NCBI GenBank assembly: GCA_020634895.1
Contig: JACKAV010000012.1
Span: 1-64,000, forward strand
Source of the DNA: Anaerolineales bacterium
GTDB taxonomy: Bacteria > Chloroflexota > Anaerolineae > Anaerolineales > Villigracilaceae
Direction of reading: 5' to 3'
Length of the DNA: 64,000 nucleotides
The notes beneath the pieces are model-generated. The model was not told the origin of the DNA. It searched no databases and saw nothing but the letters and a program-made list of their open reading frames with translations. The position numbers were made by a program, and so were the translations under genes. Shown here one piece after another: positions 1-8,245 of the stretch; the first letter of the stretch is position 1, and every line of letters starts with the position of its first letter.

Positions 1-158
1 CTGGGGATGAGGGTGCGTATGGTGAGATAGGATTATTTAAAATCATTTGCCTTTTGGCATAAAATGGGTTAAATTAACTGCCTAGCACGTTCGTTCTAAT
101 TCACTTTTTCAGGAACCAAAATTATTCCAGCGTGTAACTAAACTCAGGAGAGACGAGT

Positions 159-2732
159 ATGACAGATTCCAATTTTTATCTCGGACGCCTGTTCGACAGC
201 AAATCCGCAAAGTTAACTGCAAACGATCTCAATTACGACTCTGACGACCTCACCACTCACGCCGTGGTGACTGGTATGACCGGCTCCGGCAAGACCGGCT
301 TGTGCATCGCCCTGCTTGAAGAAGCCGCGCTCAATGGCGTACCCGCCATTATCATCGACCCCAAAGGCGACCTGACGAATTTATTGCTTCATTTTCCCGA
401 GCTTATGCCGAAGGACTTCCAACCGTGGATCGACCCAGAAGTTGTCCGCCGCGCGGATAAGACCCCCGAGCAAGCCGCAATGGAAGCTGCCACTGCCTGG
501 CGGAACGGCATCAAAGAATGGGGGATGACGCAGGAACGCATCCTCGACCTCAAGAACTCGGCTGAGTTCGCTGTTTTCACACCCGGCTCAAATTCAGGGA
601 TTCCCGTCAGTGTGCTGTCTTCGCTCGACGCCCCCGGCTTGGACTGGGAGGAGAATCGCGAGGTCCTGCGTGAGCGGATTTCCAGCACGGTCACGGCGCT
701 GCTTGGTTTGGTCGGCATGAACGACCTCGACCCGCTCCGCTCGCGCGAACACATCCTGCTTTCGAATATTTTCGAGGAACATTGGAGTCAGGGACGCGGC
801 ATCGACCTGAACGAGTTGATTCTCCAAACGCAGAACCCGCCATTCGATAAACTCGGCGCGTTCCCGGTGGATACCTTCTTCCCGCCCAAAGACCGCACCG
901 AATTGGCGATGACCCTCAATAACATTCTCGCCGCGCCCGCTTTCGAATCATGGCGTGAAGGACAATCGCTGAATATTCAATCCCTGATGTTCACCGACGA
1001 AGGCACGCCGCGTCACAGCATTTTCTATCTCGCGCATCTTTCCGATGGCGAGCGCATGTTCTTCACCACCCTGCTTCTCTCCGCCGTCGAAACATGGATG
1101 CGCACCCAAAAAGGTTCAACGTCCCTGCGCGCGCTTCTTTATATGGATGAAATTTACGGTTACCTTCCGCCGACTGCCAACCCGCCGTCCAAGCAGCCGC
1201 TGCTGCGTATGTTGAAACAGGCGCGTGCCTTTGGTCTCGGCTTGCTGCTCGCCACGCAAAACCCGGTCGATATGGATTACAAGGCGCTCTCAAACACGGG
1301 CACATGGTTCATTGGAAAACTCCAAACCGAGCGCGATAAGAACCGTCTGCTCGATGGGCTTGAGAGTCTTGCGGGCGGCATCTCGCGCGCCGAAATGGAC
1401 AAACTCATCTCGTCGCTTGGCAAGCGCGTTTTCGTGATGAACAACGTCCACGACAAAGCGCCGACCCTTTTCCAGACCCGTTGGGTGATGAACTTCCTCG
1501 CCGGACCGATGACCCGCACGCAGATTTCCGACCTCAATGAACTGGTCGGTGCAAAAGCGGAGGAAGCTGCGCCTCCTGCCAAGCCGAAGCCTGCCGCTGC
1601 ACCCAAAGCGGAATCCACGCCTCCGCCCATGGACCACGTCCAGGCGGTTGCGGTCGCGTCGACGGCTCCAGCGGCTGCGGCGAAAACCGTCAAACCGGCT
1701 TCACGCAGTACAACCTCCAGCGGGAGCGAAGCGGGTTCGATGACCAAGCCTCCGCTTCCAGCGGGAGTCCGCGAATATTACCTGCCGCAAAACTTCAGTC
1801 TGCCTGAGGCGTTCAAAGCGGAAGGGAAGGCTCAGGCGTATGGAGCGGCGATCCAGGGCGTGATCTATCGCCCGATCCTGCTGGCATCCGCCGAAGTCCG
1901 CATCCTCGATAGAAAATTTGGCGTGGACGTTGAAGTGACCAAATCTGCGCTCGTGGAAGACCTCGACCGTCGCGGCATTGTCCGCTGGGAGGATTTCCCG
2001 TATGCCGGTCCTTCGCTCGATAAATTGGACAGCGGTCCTTCCCCATCTTCGACATACGGTTCCATTGAGCCTCCGCTGAACGACACGAAGCTGATGACAG
2101 CCCTGCAAAAGGATTTCACCGATTGGGTCTATCGCAATTCGCCCGTCACTGCGCGCGCGAACAAGGCACTCAAGGTCTTTGGCGGACCAGACGTCAGCCA
2201 GGCGGAGTTCATGAAGGCATGCGCCGACACAGCCCGCGAGATGCGTGATGCGGAGCTTGAGAAGAAGATCGCCCCCATCGATAGAAAGATCAAATCGTTA
2301 AAAGACAAACGCAGTCGGGAAGAGCGCGAACTGCGTCAGGATCAGGAAGAACTGCGCAACCGCAACATCGAAACCGGTCTGAGCGGAGCGGAAGCCATCG
2401 CTGGTATGTTGGGAATGGGACGCAAGAAAAGCCTTTCCACTTCGGTTTCGAAATACCGCATGGCGCAGAACGCCAAAGAGGACGTGCGCGAATCAGAGGA
2501 AGCCATCGCGCAATATGATAAGGACCTCGACGCCCTGCAGCGTGAACGCGACGAAGTGACCGCCGAGATCAACGACCGCTGGGGGCACGTCGTCAACGAC
2601 ATCGACGAGGTCGAGATCAACCCCAAGAAGACGGACGTCTATGTCAATATCTTCGGCGTAGCATGGAAGCCGTTCTATGTGGTGCAGGCTGGCAGTGACA
2701 CGTTCGAGTTGCCGGCGTTTGGGGTGGAGTGA
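159..2732 (+). CDS. HerA-like (DUF87/DUF853) P-loop ATPase
   Basis: An 857-residue cytoplasmic ATPase of the HerA/VirB4-like helicase-translocase class. Walker A is GMTGSGKT at residues 39-46. A Walker B-like stretch, LLYMDEIYGYLP, lies near residue 330, followed by a sensor-like segment LLLATQNPVDMDY near residue 364. A Pro/Ala-rich linker spans about residues 470-530. The C-terminal third holds a charged coiled coil (about 700-790) before a conserved hydrophobic end. HerA proteins use ATP to translocate along DNA; this standalone bacterial version has no NurA nuclease beside it, so its substrate is unknown. An AGGAGA ribosome site precedes the ATG. The gene ends in a strong terminator flanked by heptamer repeats. 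The ATPase assignment is firm; the exact role is not. Confidence 0.8.
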   Translation: MTDSNFYLGRLFDSKSAKLTANDLNYDSDDLTTHAVVTGMTGSGKTGLCIALLEEAALNGVPAIIIDPKGDLTNLLLHFPELMPKDFQPWIDPEVVRRADKTPEQAAMEAATAWRNGIKEWGMTQERILDLKNSAEFAVFTPGSNSGIPVSVLSSLDAPGLDWEENREVLRERISSTVTALLGLVGMNDLDPLRSREHILLSNIFEEHWSQGRGIDLNELILQTQNPPFDKLGAFPVDTFFPPKDRTELAMTLNNILAAPAFESWREGQSLNIQSLMFTDEGTPRHSIFYLAHLSDGERMFFTTLLLSAVETWMRTQKGSTSLRALLYMDEIYGYLPPTANPPSKQPLLRMLKQARAFGLGLLLATQNPVDMDYKALSNTGTWFIGKLQTERDKNRLLDGLESLAGGISRAEMDKLISSLGKRVFVMNNVHDKAPTLFQTRWVMNFLAGPMTRTQISDLNELVGAKAEEAAPPAKPKPAAAPKAESTPPPMDHVQAVAVASTAPAAAAKTVKPASRSTTSSGSEAGSMTKPPLPAGVREYYLPQNFSLPEAFKAEGKAQAYGAAIQGVIYRPILLASAEVRILDRKFGVDVEVTKSALVEDLDRRGIVRWEDFPYAGPSLDKLDSGPSPSSTYGSIEPPLNDTKLMTALQKDFTDWVYRNSPVTARANKALKVFGGPDVSQAEFMKACADTAREMRDAELEKKIAPIDRKIKSLKDKRSREERELRQDQEELRNRNIETGLSGAEAIAGMLGMGRKKSLSTSVSKYRMAQNAKEDVRESEEAIAQYDKDLDALQRERDEVTAEINDRWGHVVNDIDEVEINPKKTDVYVNIFGVAWKPFYVVQAGSDTFELPAFGVE

Positions 2733-2740
2733 GGGGGGGA

Positions 2741-2892
2741 GTTGCAAGTGGTAAGTGACTAGTGATTAGGAATTAGGATATTGAGAAGGCGGATGGCGGA
2801 AAAGGCTATCCGCCTTCTTTATTTCAAGAAGAGGTCTTTTACTGCTTATCCCCGCCCCTAATCACTGTCCACTAATCACTAATCACTTCCCC
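2741..2892. repeat. Inverted arrays of 7-bp repeats flanking a terminator
   Basis: The left arm (2741-2782) reads as consecutive heptamers such as GTGGTAA, GTGACTA, GTGATTA and GGAATTA. The right arm (2858-2892) is CTAATCA, CTGTCCA, CTAATCA, CTAATCA, CTTCCCC. The arms are near-complementary (GTGATTA against TAATCAC) and enclose the terminator hairpin. They resemble the short tandemly repeated heptamers of cyanobacteria in design, though not necessarily in origin. Related 7-bp-period tracts occur at 4604-4652, 5676-5717 and 31785-31826. Confidence 0.75.
2784..2820 (+). terminator. Rho-independent terminator after the HerA-like gene
   Basis: An 11-bp perfect stem (AGAAGGCGGAT / ATCCGCCTTCT) is followed by T-rich sequence. 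It sits 52 bp after the stop of the ATPase gene. Confidence 0.8.
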
Positions 2893-2946
2893 CATCCCGT
2901 AACGAATTCCCAACTCACATCGTCCTTTCTGCAAAGGAAAACAGAC

Positions 2947-3531
2947 ATGAGCATTTTTTTGATACTACTTTCTCTCGCCATCTGGGGCGTAATTCATTCC
3001 ATTTTGGCGTCTCATTTTGCCAAGGACATGCTGAAAGGCTTCTTTGGTCGCTTGTACCGTTTGGGATATAACGTCTTCGCCGTCGTCAGTTTTGCGCCCA
3101 TTTTGTATCTTGCCGCCACCCTGCCGGATGCGCCCGTTTACCGCGTCCCTGCCCCGTGGAGTTTTGTGATGATGGGCATTCAGTTATTGTCCGCGCTGCT
3201 ATTGTTGATCGCGCTGCTTCAAACCGACACGCTCTCTTTTGTTGGGTTGCGTCAATTATTCGAAGAGGAAAAACCTGAAAGATTGATCACCCGCGGATTG
3301 TACAAATTGATCCGCCATCCGCTTTACACGTTCAGCCTCATGTTCGTCTGGTTCACTCCGACCATGAGTCGCAACTCCCTGACGCTTTATGTCGGCGTCA
3401 CGTTGTATCTGTTCGTCGGCGCCTACTTCGAAGAACGGAAACTCCTGCGCGAATATGGTGAAGATTACGCCGAATACAAACGCAAAACCCCGATGATGAT
3501 TCCCGGTTTGGTATTAAGCAGAAAGAACTGA
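2947..3531 (+). CDS. Membrane methyltransferase, ICMT/PEMT/NnrU-like
   Basis: A 194-residue polytopic membrane protein with about five hydrophobic helices. The C-terminal half has the signature of isoprenylcysteine carboxyl and phospholipid methyltransferase-type proteins: RHPLY near residue 122, then an EERKLLREYGEDYAEYK stretch and a final Pro-rich segment. These enzymes use S-adenosylmethionine at the membrane face to methylate lipids or small hydrophobic substrates. The substrate cannot be told from sequence. The gene stands alone after a terminator, and an AAAGGAAA ribosome site precedes the ATG. NnrU-like annotation is an equally valid family name. Confidence 0.7.
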   Translation: MSIFLILLSLAIWGVIHSILASHFAKDMLKGFFGRLYRLGYNVFAVVSFAPILYLAATLPDAPVYRVPAPWSFVMMGIQLLSALLLLIALLQTDTLSFVGLRQLFEEEKPERLITRGLYKLIRHPLYTFSLMFVWFTPTMSRNSLTLYVGVTLYLFVGAYFEERKLLREYGEDYAEYKRKTPMMIPGLVLSRKN

Positions 3532-3567
3532 TGCGCCTCGCGGGGAATTTCCGCCCGCCGCATTGTG

Positions 3568-3573
3568 TATAAT
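3568..3573 (+). promoter_or_regulatory. -10 box of ruvB, leaderless arrangement
   Basis: A perfect TATAAT lies with only 7 nt between it and the ruvB ATG at 3581, so the predicted transcript start falls on or next to the start codon. There is no Shine-Dalgarno sequence. The -35 region (GAATTT at 17-bp spacing) is weak. Confidence 0.6.
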
Positions 3574-3580
3574 CGAAAGC

Positions 3581-4603
3581 ATGGCAAAAAATTCCCGTTC
3601 CCTCGACCCCGAATCCAAACCCGATGACCGCGTGGATAACGCCCTGCGTCCGCAAAAGTTGGATGATCTCATTGGGCAGGATCAGGTCAAGGAAAATCTG
3701 TCCATTTTGATCGCAGCCGCACGTCAACGCAGCGAAGCGTTGGACCACGTCCTTTTTTATGGACCGCCCGGTTTGGGGAAGACCACGCTCGCTCACGTAC
3801 TCGGCAACGAAATGGGAGTCAACGTCAAGGTGACGGCGGGTCCTGCCATTGAGCGTGCGGGCGACCTGGCTGCCATCCTTACGAATTTGCGCGCCGGTGA
3901 TGTTCTGTTCATTGACGAAGTTCATCGCCTCGGACGTGCCGTGGAGGAAGTGCTCTATCCAGCGATGGAGGATTTCGCCCTCGACATCGTCATCGGCAAG
4001 GGACCCTCGGCTCGATCCATACGCCTGAAGCTGCCACGTTTTACGGTGGTTGGTGCCACGACCAGACTCGCTCTCGTCACCGCGCCCTTGCGGGCGAGAT
4101 TCGGCGCCGTCTACCGTTTGGATTATTACGACATCGACGCCATGAAACAGATCGTGATGCGCGCGTCAGGGATGCTCAAAGTTCCGGCAGACGAATCAGG
4201 CATCGCCGAAGTTGCGAGGCGCGCACGCGGCACTCCGCGTATCGCACTGCGACTCCTTCGCCGCGTCCGCGATTACGCACAAGTCCGCGCCGATGGGACC
4301 ATCACACAGGATGTCGCGAAAGAGGCGTTGGATTTATTACAGGTTGATCCGCTCGGCTTGGACGATGTTGACCGCCGTGTGCTGAAGACCATCATCGAAA
4401 AATATAACGGCGGACCGGTCGGGTTGAATACCATCGCCGCGTCCATCAGCGAAGAGCAGGATACGATCATGGACGTGGTCGAGCCGTATCTGCTTCAGCT
4501 TGGTTTTTTGGATCGCACCCCGCAGGGACGTGTTGCGACCAAGTCCGCGTATGAACATTTGGGGTATGAGTACACGGAAGAGGGGCAGCCGAGGTTGCTT
4601 TAA
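3581..4603 (+). CDS. ruvB: Holliday junction branch migration ATPase RuvB
   Basis: A 340-residue hexameric motor that drives branch migration of Holliday junctions with RuvA and RuvC. Walker A GPPGLGKT is at residues 61-68, Walker B LFIDEVHRL near 109, and sensor GATTR follows LPRFTVV near 158. The C-terminal winged helix includes EPYLLQLGFLDRTPQGR. Length matches the family. I chose the ATG at 3581 over an in-frame TTG at 3563 because the first six codons add no conserved sequence and a -10 box overlaps them. ruvA and ruvC are not in the window. queA lies nearby, as in many bacteria. Confidence 0.97.
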   Translation: MAKNSRSLDPESKPDDRVDNALRPQKLDDLIGQDQVKENLSILIAAARQRSEALDHVLFYGPPGLGKTTLAHVLGNEMGVNVKVTAGPAIERAGDLAAILTNLRAGDVLFIDEVHRLGRAVEEVLYPAMEDFALDIVIGKGPSARSIRLKLPRFTVVGATTRLALVTAPLRARFGAVYRLDYYDIDAMKQIVMRASGMLKVPADESGIAEVARRARGTPRIALRLLRRVRDYAQVRADGTITQDVAKEALDLLQVDPLGLDDVDRRVLKTIIEKYNGGPVGLNTIAASISEEQDTIMDVVEPYLLQLGFLDRTPQGRVATKSAYEHLGYEYTEEGQPRLL

Positions 4604-4652
4604 GTTGGAAGGTTGCAGGTTTAAGGTTCAACCTGTAACCTTAAACTCTTCC
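4604..4652. repeat. Palindromic 7-bp-period repeat between ruvB and DUF2905 gene
   Basis: Starting at the ruvB stop codon the sequence runs in heptamers: GTTGGAA, GGTTGCA, GGTTTAA, GGTTCAA, then the complementary CCTGTAA, CCTTAAA, CTCTTCC. TTTAAGG (4620-4626) pairs with CCTTAAA (4639-4645). The element fills the whole gap between the two genes. Confidence 0.75.
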
Positions 4653-4655
4653 ACC

Positions 4656-4883
4656 ATGGAATCTATTGCCCGTTATCTCATGCTCGGCGGCATCATTCTC
4701 TTCCTCATTGGCGGAGGGATTTTTCTCGCGTCCAAATTTGGCATTCCGCTTGGTCGTCTGCCCGGCGACATTCGCATCGAAGGGCAAAATAGCGGATTCT
4801 ATTTCCCCATCACAACTTCAATTCTAGTCTCGGTCTTGCTGACCATTCTCGTAAATCTTATCGGTTGGCTGTTGAAGAAATAA
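4656..4883 (+). CDS. DUF2905 small membrane protein
   Basis: A 75-residue protein with two hydrophobic helices (about residues 6-27 and 51-73) around a conserved loop rich in Gly and Pro (GIPLGRLPGDIRIEG). This is the DUF2905 pattern; the function is unknown. The ATG at 4656 is the first methionine of the conserved part; a longer frame runs back into ruvB and was not used. It sits between ruvB and queA with 7 bp to queA, so the two are probably co-transcribed. Confidence 0.85.
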   Translation: MESIARYLMLGGIILFLIGGGIFLASKFGIPLGRLPGDIRIEGQNSGFYFPITTSILVSVLLTILVNLIGWLLKK

Positions 4884-4890
4884 AACCCAA

Positions 4891-5931
4891 ATGCAAACTT
4901 CCGACTTCGACTATCACCTGCCTGAATCATCCATCGCCCAGACGCCTGCCGAGCCGCGCGACTCATCGCGGATGCTTGTCCTGCATCGTGACTCTGGGGA
5001 TGTGGAACACCGCCTCTTTCGTGACGTGGGCTTGTTCCTGCGCCCGAACGATCTTCTCGTCCTGAATCAGACTCGCGTAATTCCCGCCCGCATTTTTGCC
5101 CACAAAGAAACCGGCGGCAAAGTGGAACTTCTCCTGCTCCGCCGCCGTGACGAATTGACGTGGGAAGCCCTTGTCGGCGGTAAAGGTTTGAAGGTAGGCA
5201 AATCCGTCCAAGTGGAGAATGGTCCGCGTGCCGAAATTATCGGACTTCTCGAAGGCTCGGAGCGGCTGATCCAATTCTCAGAGCCGATCGAGCCGTATTT
5301 TCCAAAAGTTGGGAATGTCCCGCTGCCTCCATATATCCATGAAAAACTGAGCGACCCGGAACGCTATCAGACAGTCTACGCCAAAGAGCCGGGTTCTGCC
5401 GCCGCCCCCACGGCGGGACTTCACTTCACGCCGCGTTTGTTGGATGAAATTCAGGCGATGGGTGTGAAGATCGCGTATGTCACTTTGCATGTTGGTTTGG
5501 ATACGTTTGCCCCCGTCACTGAAGACGACCCGGAAGAGCATAAGATCCATACCGAGTGGTGTGAGCTTTCCCAGCAAACTGCTGATCTAATCAATGAAAC
5601 CAAATGTAATGGAGGGCGGGTAATTGCAGTGGGAACGACAAGTGTGAGAACGTTGGAATCTGCTGGTCAGGGTACGATATTCGATACTCGATCTTCGAAC
5701 AACGAATATCAAATATCGCCCTTTATCGGACCAACTTCTCTTTATATTCTTCCTGGCTACCAGTTCAAAGTTGTGGACGTGATGATCACCAATTTCCACC
5801 TGCCCAAATCCACGCTGATCATGCTGGTCAGTGCCTTCGCCGGGCGGGAGAAGGTGTTGTCCACATATGAACTCGCTGTCAAAGAGGGCTACCGTTTTTA
5901 TTCCTTCGGCGATGCGATGTTGATCTTGTGA
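4891..5931 (+). CDS. queA: tRNA preQ1(34) S-adenosylmethionine ribosyltransferase-isomerase QueA
   Basis: A 346-residue enzyme that transfers and isomerises the ribosyl part of S-adenosylmethionine onto preQ1 at tRNA position 34, giving epoxyqueuosine. Family blocks seen are FDYHLPESSIAQTPAEPRDSSR at the start, VLNQTRVIPAR, PTAGLHFT near residue 171, HVGLDTF, AVGTTSVRTLE and TNFHLP near 302. Between TTSVRTLESA and LPGYQF the protein carries a segment, about residues 262-276, encoded by six 7-bp repeats (5676-5717). The enzyme looks intact around it. Start ATG at 4891. Confidence 0.96.
   Translation: MQTSDFDYHLPESSIAQTPAEPRDSSRMLVLHRDSGDVEHRLFRDVGLFLRPNDLLVLNQTRVIPARIFAHKETGGKVELLLLRRRDELTWEALVGGKGLKVGKSVQVENGPRAEIIGLLEGSERLIQFSEPIEPYFPKVGNVPLPPYIHEKLSDPERYQTVYAKEPGSAAAPTAGLHFTPRLLDEIQAMGVKIAYVTLHVGLDTFAPVTEDDPEEHKIHTEWCELSQQTADLINETKCNGGRVIAVGTTSVRTLESAGQGTIFDTRSSNNEYQISPFIGPTSLYILPGYQFKVVDVMITNFHLPKSTLIMLVSAFAGREKVLSTYELAVKEGYRFYSFGDAMLIL
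5676..5717. repeat. 42-bp heptamer tract inside queA
   Basis: Six heptamers in a row: GATATTC, GATACTC, GATCTTC, GAACAAC, GAATATC, AAATATC. GATATTC and GAATATC are reverse complements, so the tract is a rough palindrome. Six times seven is 42, a multiple of three, so the reading frame of queA is kept. Confidence 0.7.
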
Positions 5932-5946
5932 CCGTTTCCTGCCGTT

Positions 5947-6273
5947 TCATCGAACGATAGTGTCGATGGAAATACTGATTGCAATTGTTGTGAAGAAGCA
6001 CATCAACACCAGTCCGACAACTGCTGCAATGCCGATCACGCGGATCGTCATCCATTTTTTTGCTTCTTGATAGGTTTCCATTGCTGTATCCTTTCTGAAC
6101 GGGAGCGGCACCTTCCCAAGCGAATCCGCTTTTGCCATTTCCTTGGCTGCCTCCGCCAGTTCGGGGTCTTTTTCAAGATATTTTTTAACAAGCGCAGATG
6201 TATCTTCACTGACCTCGCCAGCCAGATATAAAGGCAGCAGGTCCAGAATTACATTTTTGGTCACTTCACTCAT
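5947..6273 (-). CDS. Putative anti-sigma factor, single-pass membrane protein
   Basis: A 108-residue protein with a short acidic/hydrophilic N-terminal region (NVILDLLPLYLAGEVSEDTSALVKKYLEKDPEL), which is the helical pattern of zinc-finger-family anti-sigma factors. One membrane helix follows at about residues 75-98. It lacks the usual zinc-ligand His/Cys set. It overlaps the end of the ECF sigma gene by 8 bp and has a good AAGGAG site, the standard sigma/anti-sigma arrangement. It should hold the sigma factor at the membrane until a signal arrives. The role is inferred from context and fold pattern. Confidence 0.65.
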   Translation of the reverse strand: MSEVTKNVILDLLPLYLAGEVSEDTSALVKKYLEKDPELAEAAKEMAKADSLGKVPLPFRKDTAMETYQEAKKWMTIRVIGIAAVVGLVLMCFFTTIAISISIDTIVR

Positions 6274-6763
6274 TGGAACTCCTTTTTATTTTTGAAGCGA
6301 ATAATTGCTTTCGCGCGCGATGGACTTTTACCTTCGCCGCTCCCTCTGAAATTTTCAGGATGCGGGCGATCTCTGCATAGGACAGGTCATGCTGAACGCG
6401 CAGGACGAACGCGGAGCGGTCAACTTCGTTTAGCGTGAGCAGCATGGCGCGGACCTGTTCAAGCTCACTTCGGTTTTCAAATTTCTCTTCGAGAGATATT
6501 CGCGGGTCTGGAAGGTTTTCATCCAATACCTCGTAGTGATGGCGTTTCTTTCTCAAGGATTCGAAATAAATATTCCGCGCGATCGTAAAGAGATAGGCTT
6601 TCAGCGTTTCTGTCCGAATGGAGGCGAAGTTCATCCATGCGCGCGCGAAGGTTTCGGCGGTGATATCTTCCGCGTCATTGTCGTTGCCGGAAAGCCATGC
6701 AGCGAACCGGTATACTTCGGGCGAATAAGCGATAAATAATTCTTCGAAACTAAGCATGCGCAT
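6266..6763 (-). CDS. ECF-type RNA polymerase sigma factor
   Basis: A 165-residue sigma-70 family protein with only regions 2 and 4. Region 2 (YRFAAWLSGNDNDAEDITAETFARAW, about 18-43) binds core polymerase and the -10 element. Region 4 (DRSAFVLRVQHDLSYAEIARILKISEGAAKVKVHRARKQL, about 114-155) carries the helix-turn-helix for the -35 element. It is followed by an overlapping membrane anti-sigma gene. The start ATG at 6763 has an alternative ATG six bases in. The regulon is unknown. Confidence 0.88.
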   Translation of the reverse strand: MRMLSFEELFIAYSPEVYRFAAWLSGNDNDAEDITAETFARAWMNFASIRTETLKAYLFTIARNIYFESLRKKRHHYEVLDENLPDPRISLEEKFENRSELEQVRAMLLTLNEVDRSAFVLRVQHDLSYAEIARILKISEGAAKVKVHRARKQLFASKIKRSSNE

Positions 6764-6823
6764 CTCTACTTAACAGTATGCGGATTTCGATAAAAAGTTA
6801 CAAATCCAGTTTAGAATCATCCC

Positions 6824-7492
6824 ATGACAGAACTTGAGAAACTTGAAAAACAGATCATTGCCTGCCGGAAATGTCCGCGGTTGGTGGAATGGCGCGAGGA
6901 AGTGGCGCGGGTCAAGCGCAAGGCGTATATGGATCAGGAATATTGGGGCAAGCCTGTGCCGGGGTTTGGCGACCCGAAGGCGCGCGTCATGGTGGTGGGA
7001 CTCGCTCCCGGCGCTCATGGTTCGAACCGTACGGGACGTCAATTCACGGGGGATGCTTCGGGGAAGTTCTTGTATCCGGCGCTGCACAAGGCTGGGTTTG
7101 CGAACCAGCCCCAGTCTGAGTCGCGAGGCGATGGACTTGTCCTCAACGATATGTACATCACCGCATCCGGTCGTTGCGCCCCGCCGGATAATAAGCCGTC
7201 CACTGAAGAGCTGAATACCTGCCAGCCGTATTTGGAACGTGAATTGGAGCTGATTGATCCGGTGGTGATCGTCTGCCTGGGTCGGATAGCATTTGAGAGG
7301 ATTTTGAAAATATATTCGGCGCGAAGTTCGGTATATAAATTCGCTCACGGCGCGTCTTATCAACTGGCGAACGGAAAATGGGTGTTGTGTTCGTATCACC
7401 CGAGCCAGCAGAATACTTCAACAAAAAAGCTGACCCAAAAGATGTTCGATGCGATTTGGGAAAAGGCAAAAGAATTCGCAAACAGGAAGTGA
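6824..7492 (+). CDS. Type-5 uracil-DNA glycosylase (UdgB)
   Basis: A 222-residue uracil-DNA glycosylase that removes uracil and related deaminated bases, starting base-excision repair. Motif GLAPGAHGSNRTGRQFTGD (about residues 65-83) is the family-5 active-site signature, which lacks the catalytic Asp of family 1. The C-terminal motif is YHPSQQN. Cysteines for a 4Fe-4S cluster are visible in ACRKCPRL near the start, GRCAPPDNKP, and further along. A TAGAAT box lies 6 nt before the ATG and no ribosome site is seen, so the message may be leaderless. The next hydrolase gene starts 1 base after its stop. Confidence 0.9.
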   Translation: MTELEKLEKQIIACRKCPRLVEWREEVARVKRKAYMDQEYWGKPVPGFGDPKARVMVVGLAPGAHGSNRTGRQFTGDASGKFLYPALHKAGFANQPQSESRGDGLVLNDMYITASGRCAPPDNKPSTEELNTCQPYLERELELIDPVVIVCLGRIAFERILKIYSARSSVYKFAHGASYQLANGKWVLCSYHPSQQNTSTKKLTQKMFDAIWEKAKEFANRK

Positions 7493-7493
7493 C

Positions 7494-8240
7494 ATGAAAA
7501 AGTTCAATTGGAAGATCGCGGCAGCGGTGCTCATCGCTGCCTTGTTATTGCTTGTGTCGGGATTTGTGATTTGGGCGAACGGCGCCTCTCCGGCAACGGA
7601 TACTGCCTTGAATGCGCTGACCTCGAACTCGCAGGTCACTGTGGATACGCAGAATAACTGGGTCGCTTTTTATCCCGCAGACGGCTCGATGCCCGACACT
7701 GGTTTTGTTTTTTACCCCGGCGGCAAAGTGGATTATCGCGCGTATGCGCCGATCTTGAGCTTGCTCGCCGAACAGGGGTATTTTGTTGCAGTGGTTCCGG
7801 TTCCGCTGAATTTGGCGTTCTTTGATATCAACGCCGCGGCACAGGTGGAGGCGGCGTATCCCGATATTCAAAATTGGTTCGTTGGTGGACATTCTCTCGG
7901 CGGCGTGGCGGCTTCTTCCTATGCGGCAAATCACCCGGAGATTCGCGGCGTGGTCTTTTGGGCTTCGTATCCCGCGGACGATTCGTTGAAGGTAAATAAC
8001 ATTCCGGCTGTTTCGATCTTTGGCACAAGGGATGGTCTTGCCACTTCGGATAAGCTGGATGCTTCGCGCGCCCTGCTTTTGCCTGACACGAAATTTGTTC
8101 CCATCGAAGGCGGGAACCACGCCCAGTTCGGCTCATACGGACCTCAAGCCGGAGACAACGAAGCGACGATTTCTCCCGAGGAGCAGTGGAATCAAGCCGT
8201 GGCTGCAACTGTGGAATTTTTTGAGTCGGTCACAAAATAA
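7494..8240 (+). CDS. Membrane-anchored alpha/beta hydrolase
   Basis: A 248-residue protein with an N-terminal membrane helix or uncleaved signal (about residues 5-28) and then an alpha/beta-hydrolase domain facing outside. The nucleophile elbow is GGHSLGG near residue 135, a later Asp lies in FGTRDGL, and the His is in EGGNHAQFG. FVFYPGGKVDYRAYAPI before the elbow forms the oxyanion side. The substrate is unknown; the family covers esterases and lipases. An AGGAAG site fixes the ATG at 7494 although the frame is open upstream within the glycosylase gene. The next hydrolase gene follows 5 bp later. Confidence 0.78.
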   Translation: MKKFNWKIAAAVLIAALLLLVSGFVIWANGASPATDTALNALTSNSQVTVDTQNNWVAFYPADGSMPDTGFVFYPGGKVDYRAYAPILSLLAEQGYFVAVVPVPLNLAFFDINAAAQVEAAYPDIQNWFVGGHSLGGVAASSYAANHPEIRGVVFWASYPADDSLKVNNIPAVSIFGTRDGLATSDKLDASRALLLPDTKFVPIEGGNHAQFGSYGPQAGDNEATISPEEQWNQAVAATVEFFESVTK

Positions 8241-8245
8241 GTTTT

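Noticed and set aside
1..158. Promoter or gene end before the HerA-like ATPase
   Set aside because: Only an AGGAGA ribosome site is convincing; -35/-10 pairs here are weak and no upstream gene tail could be recognised.
2741..2892. CRISPR array
   Set aside because: Units are 7 bp with no spacers of constant length, and no cas genes are in the window.
3398..3925. Minus-strand frame across the methyltransferase/ruvB junction
   Set aside because: Overlaps two well-supported genes and has no recognisable protein features.
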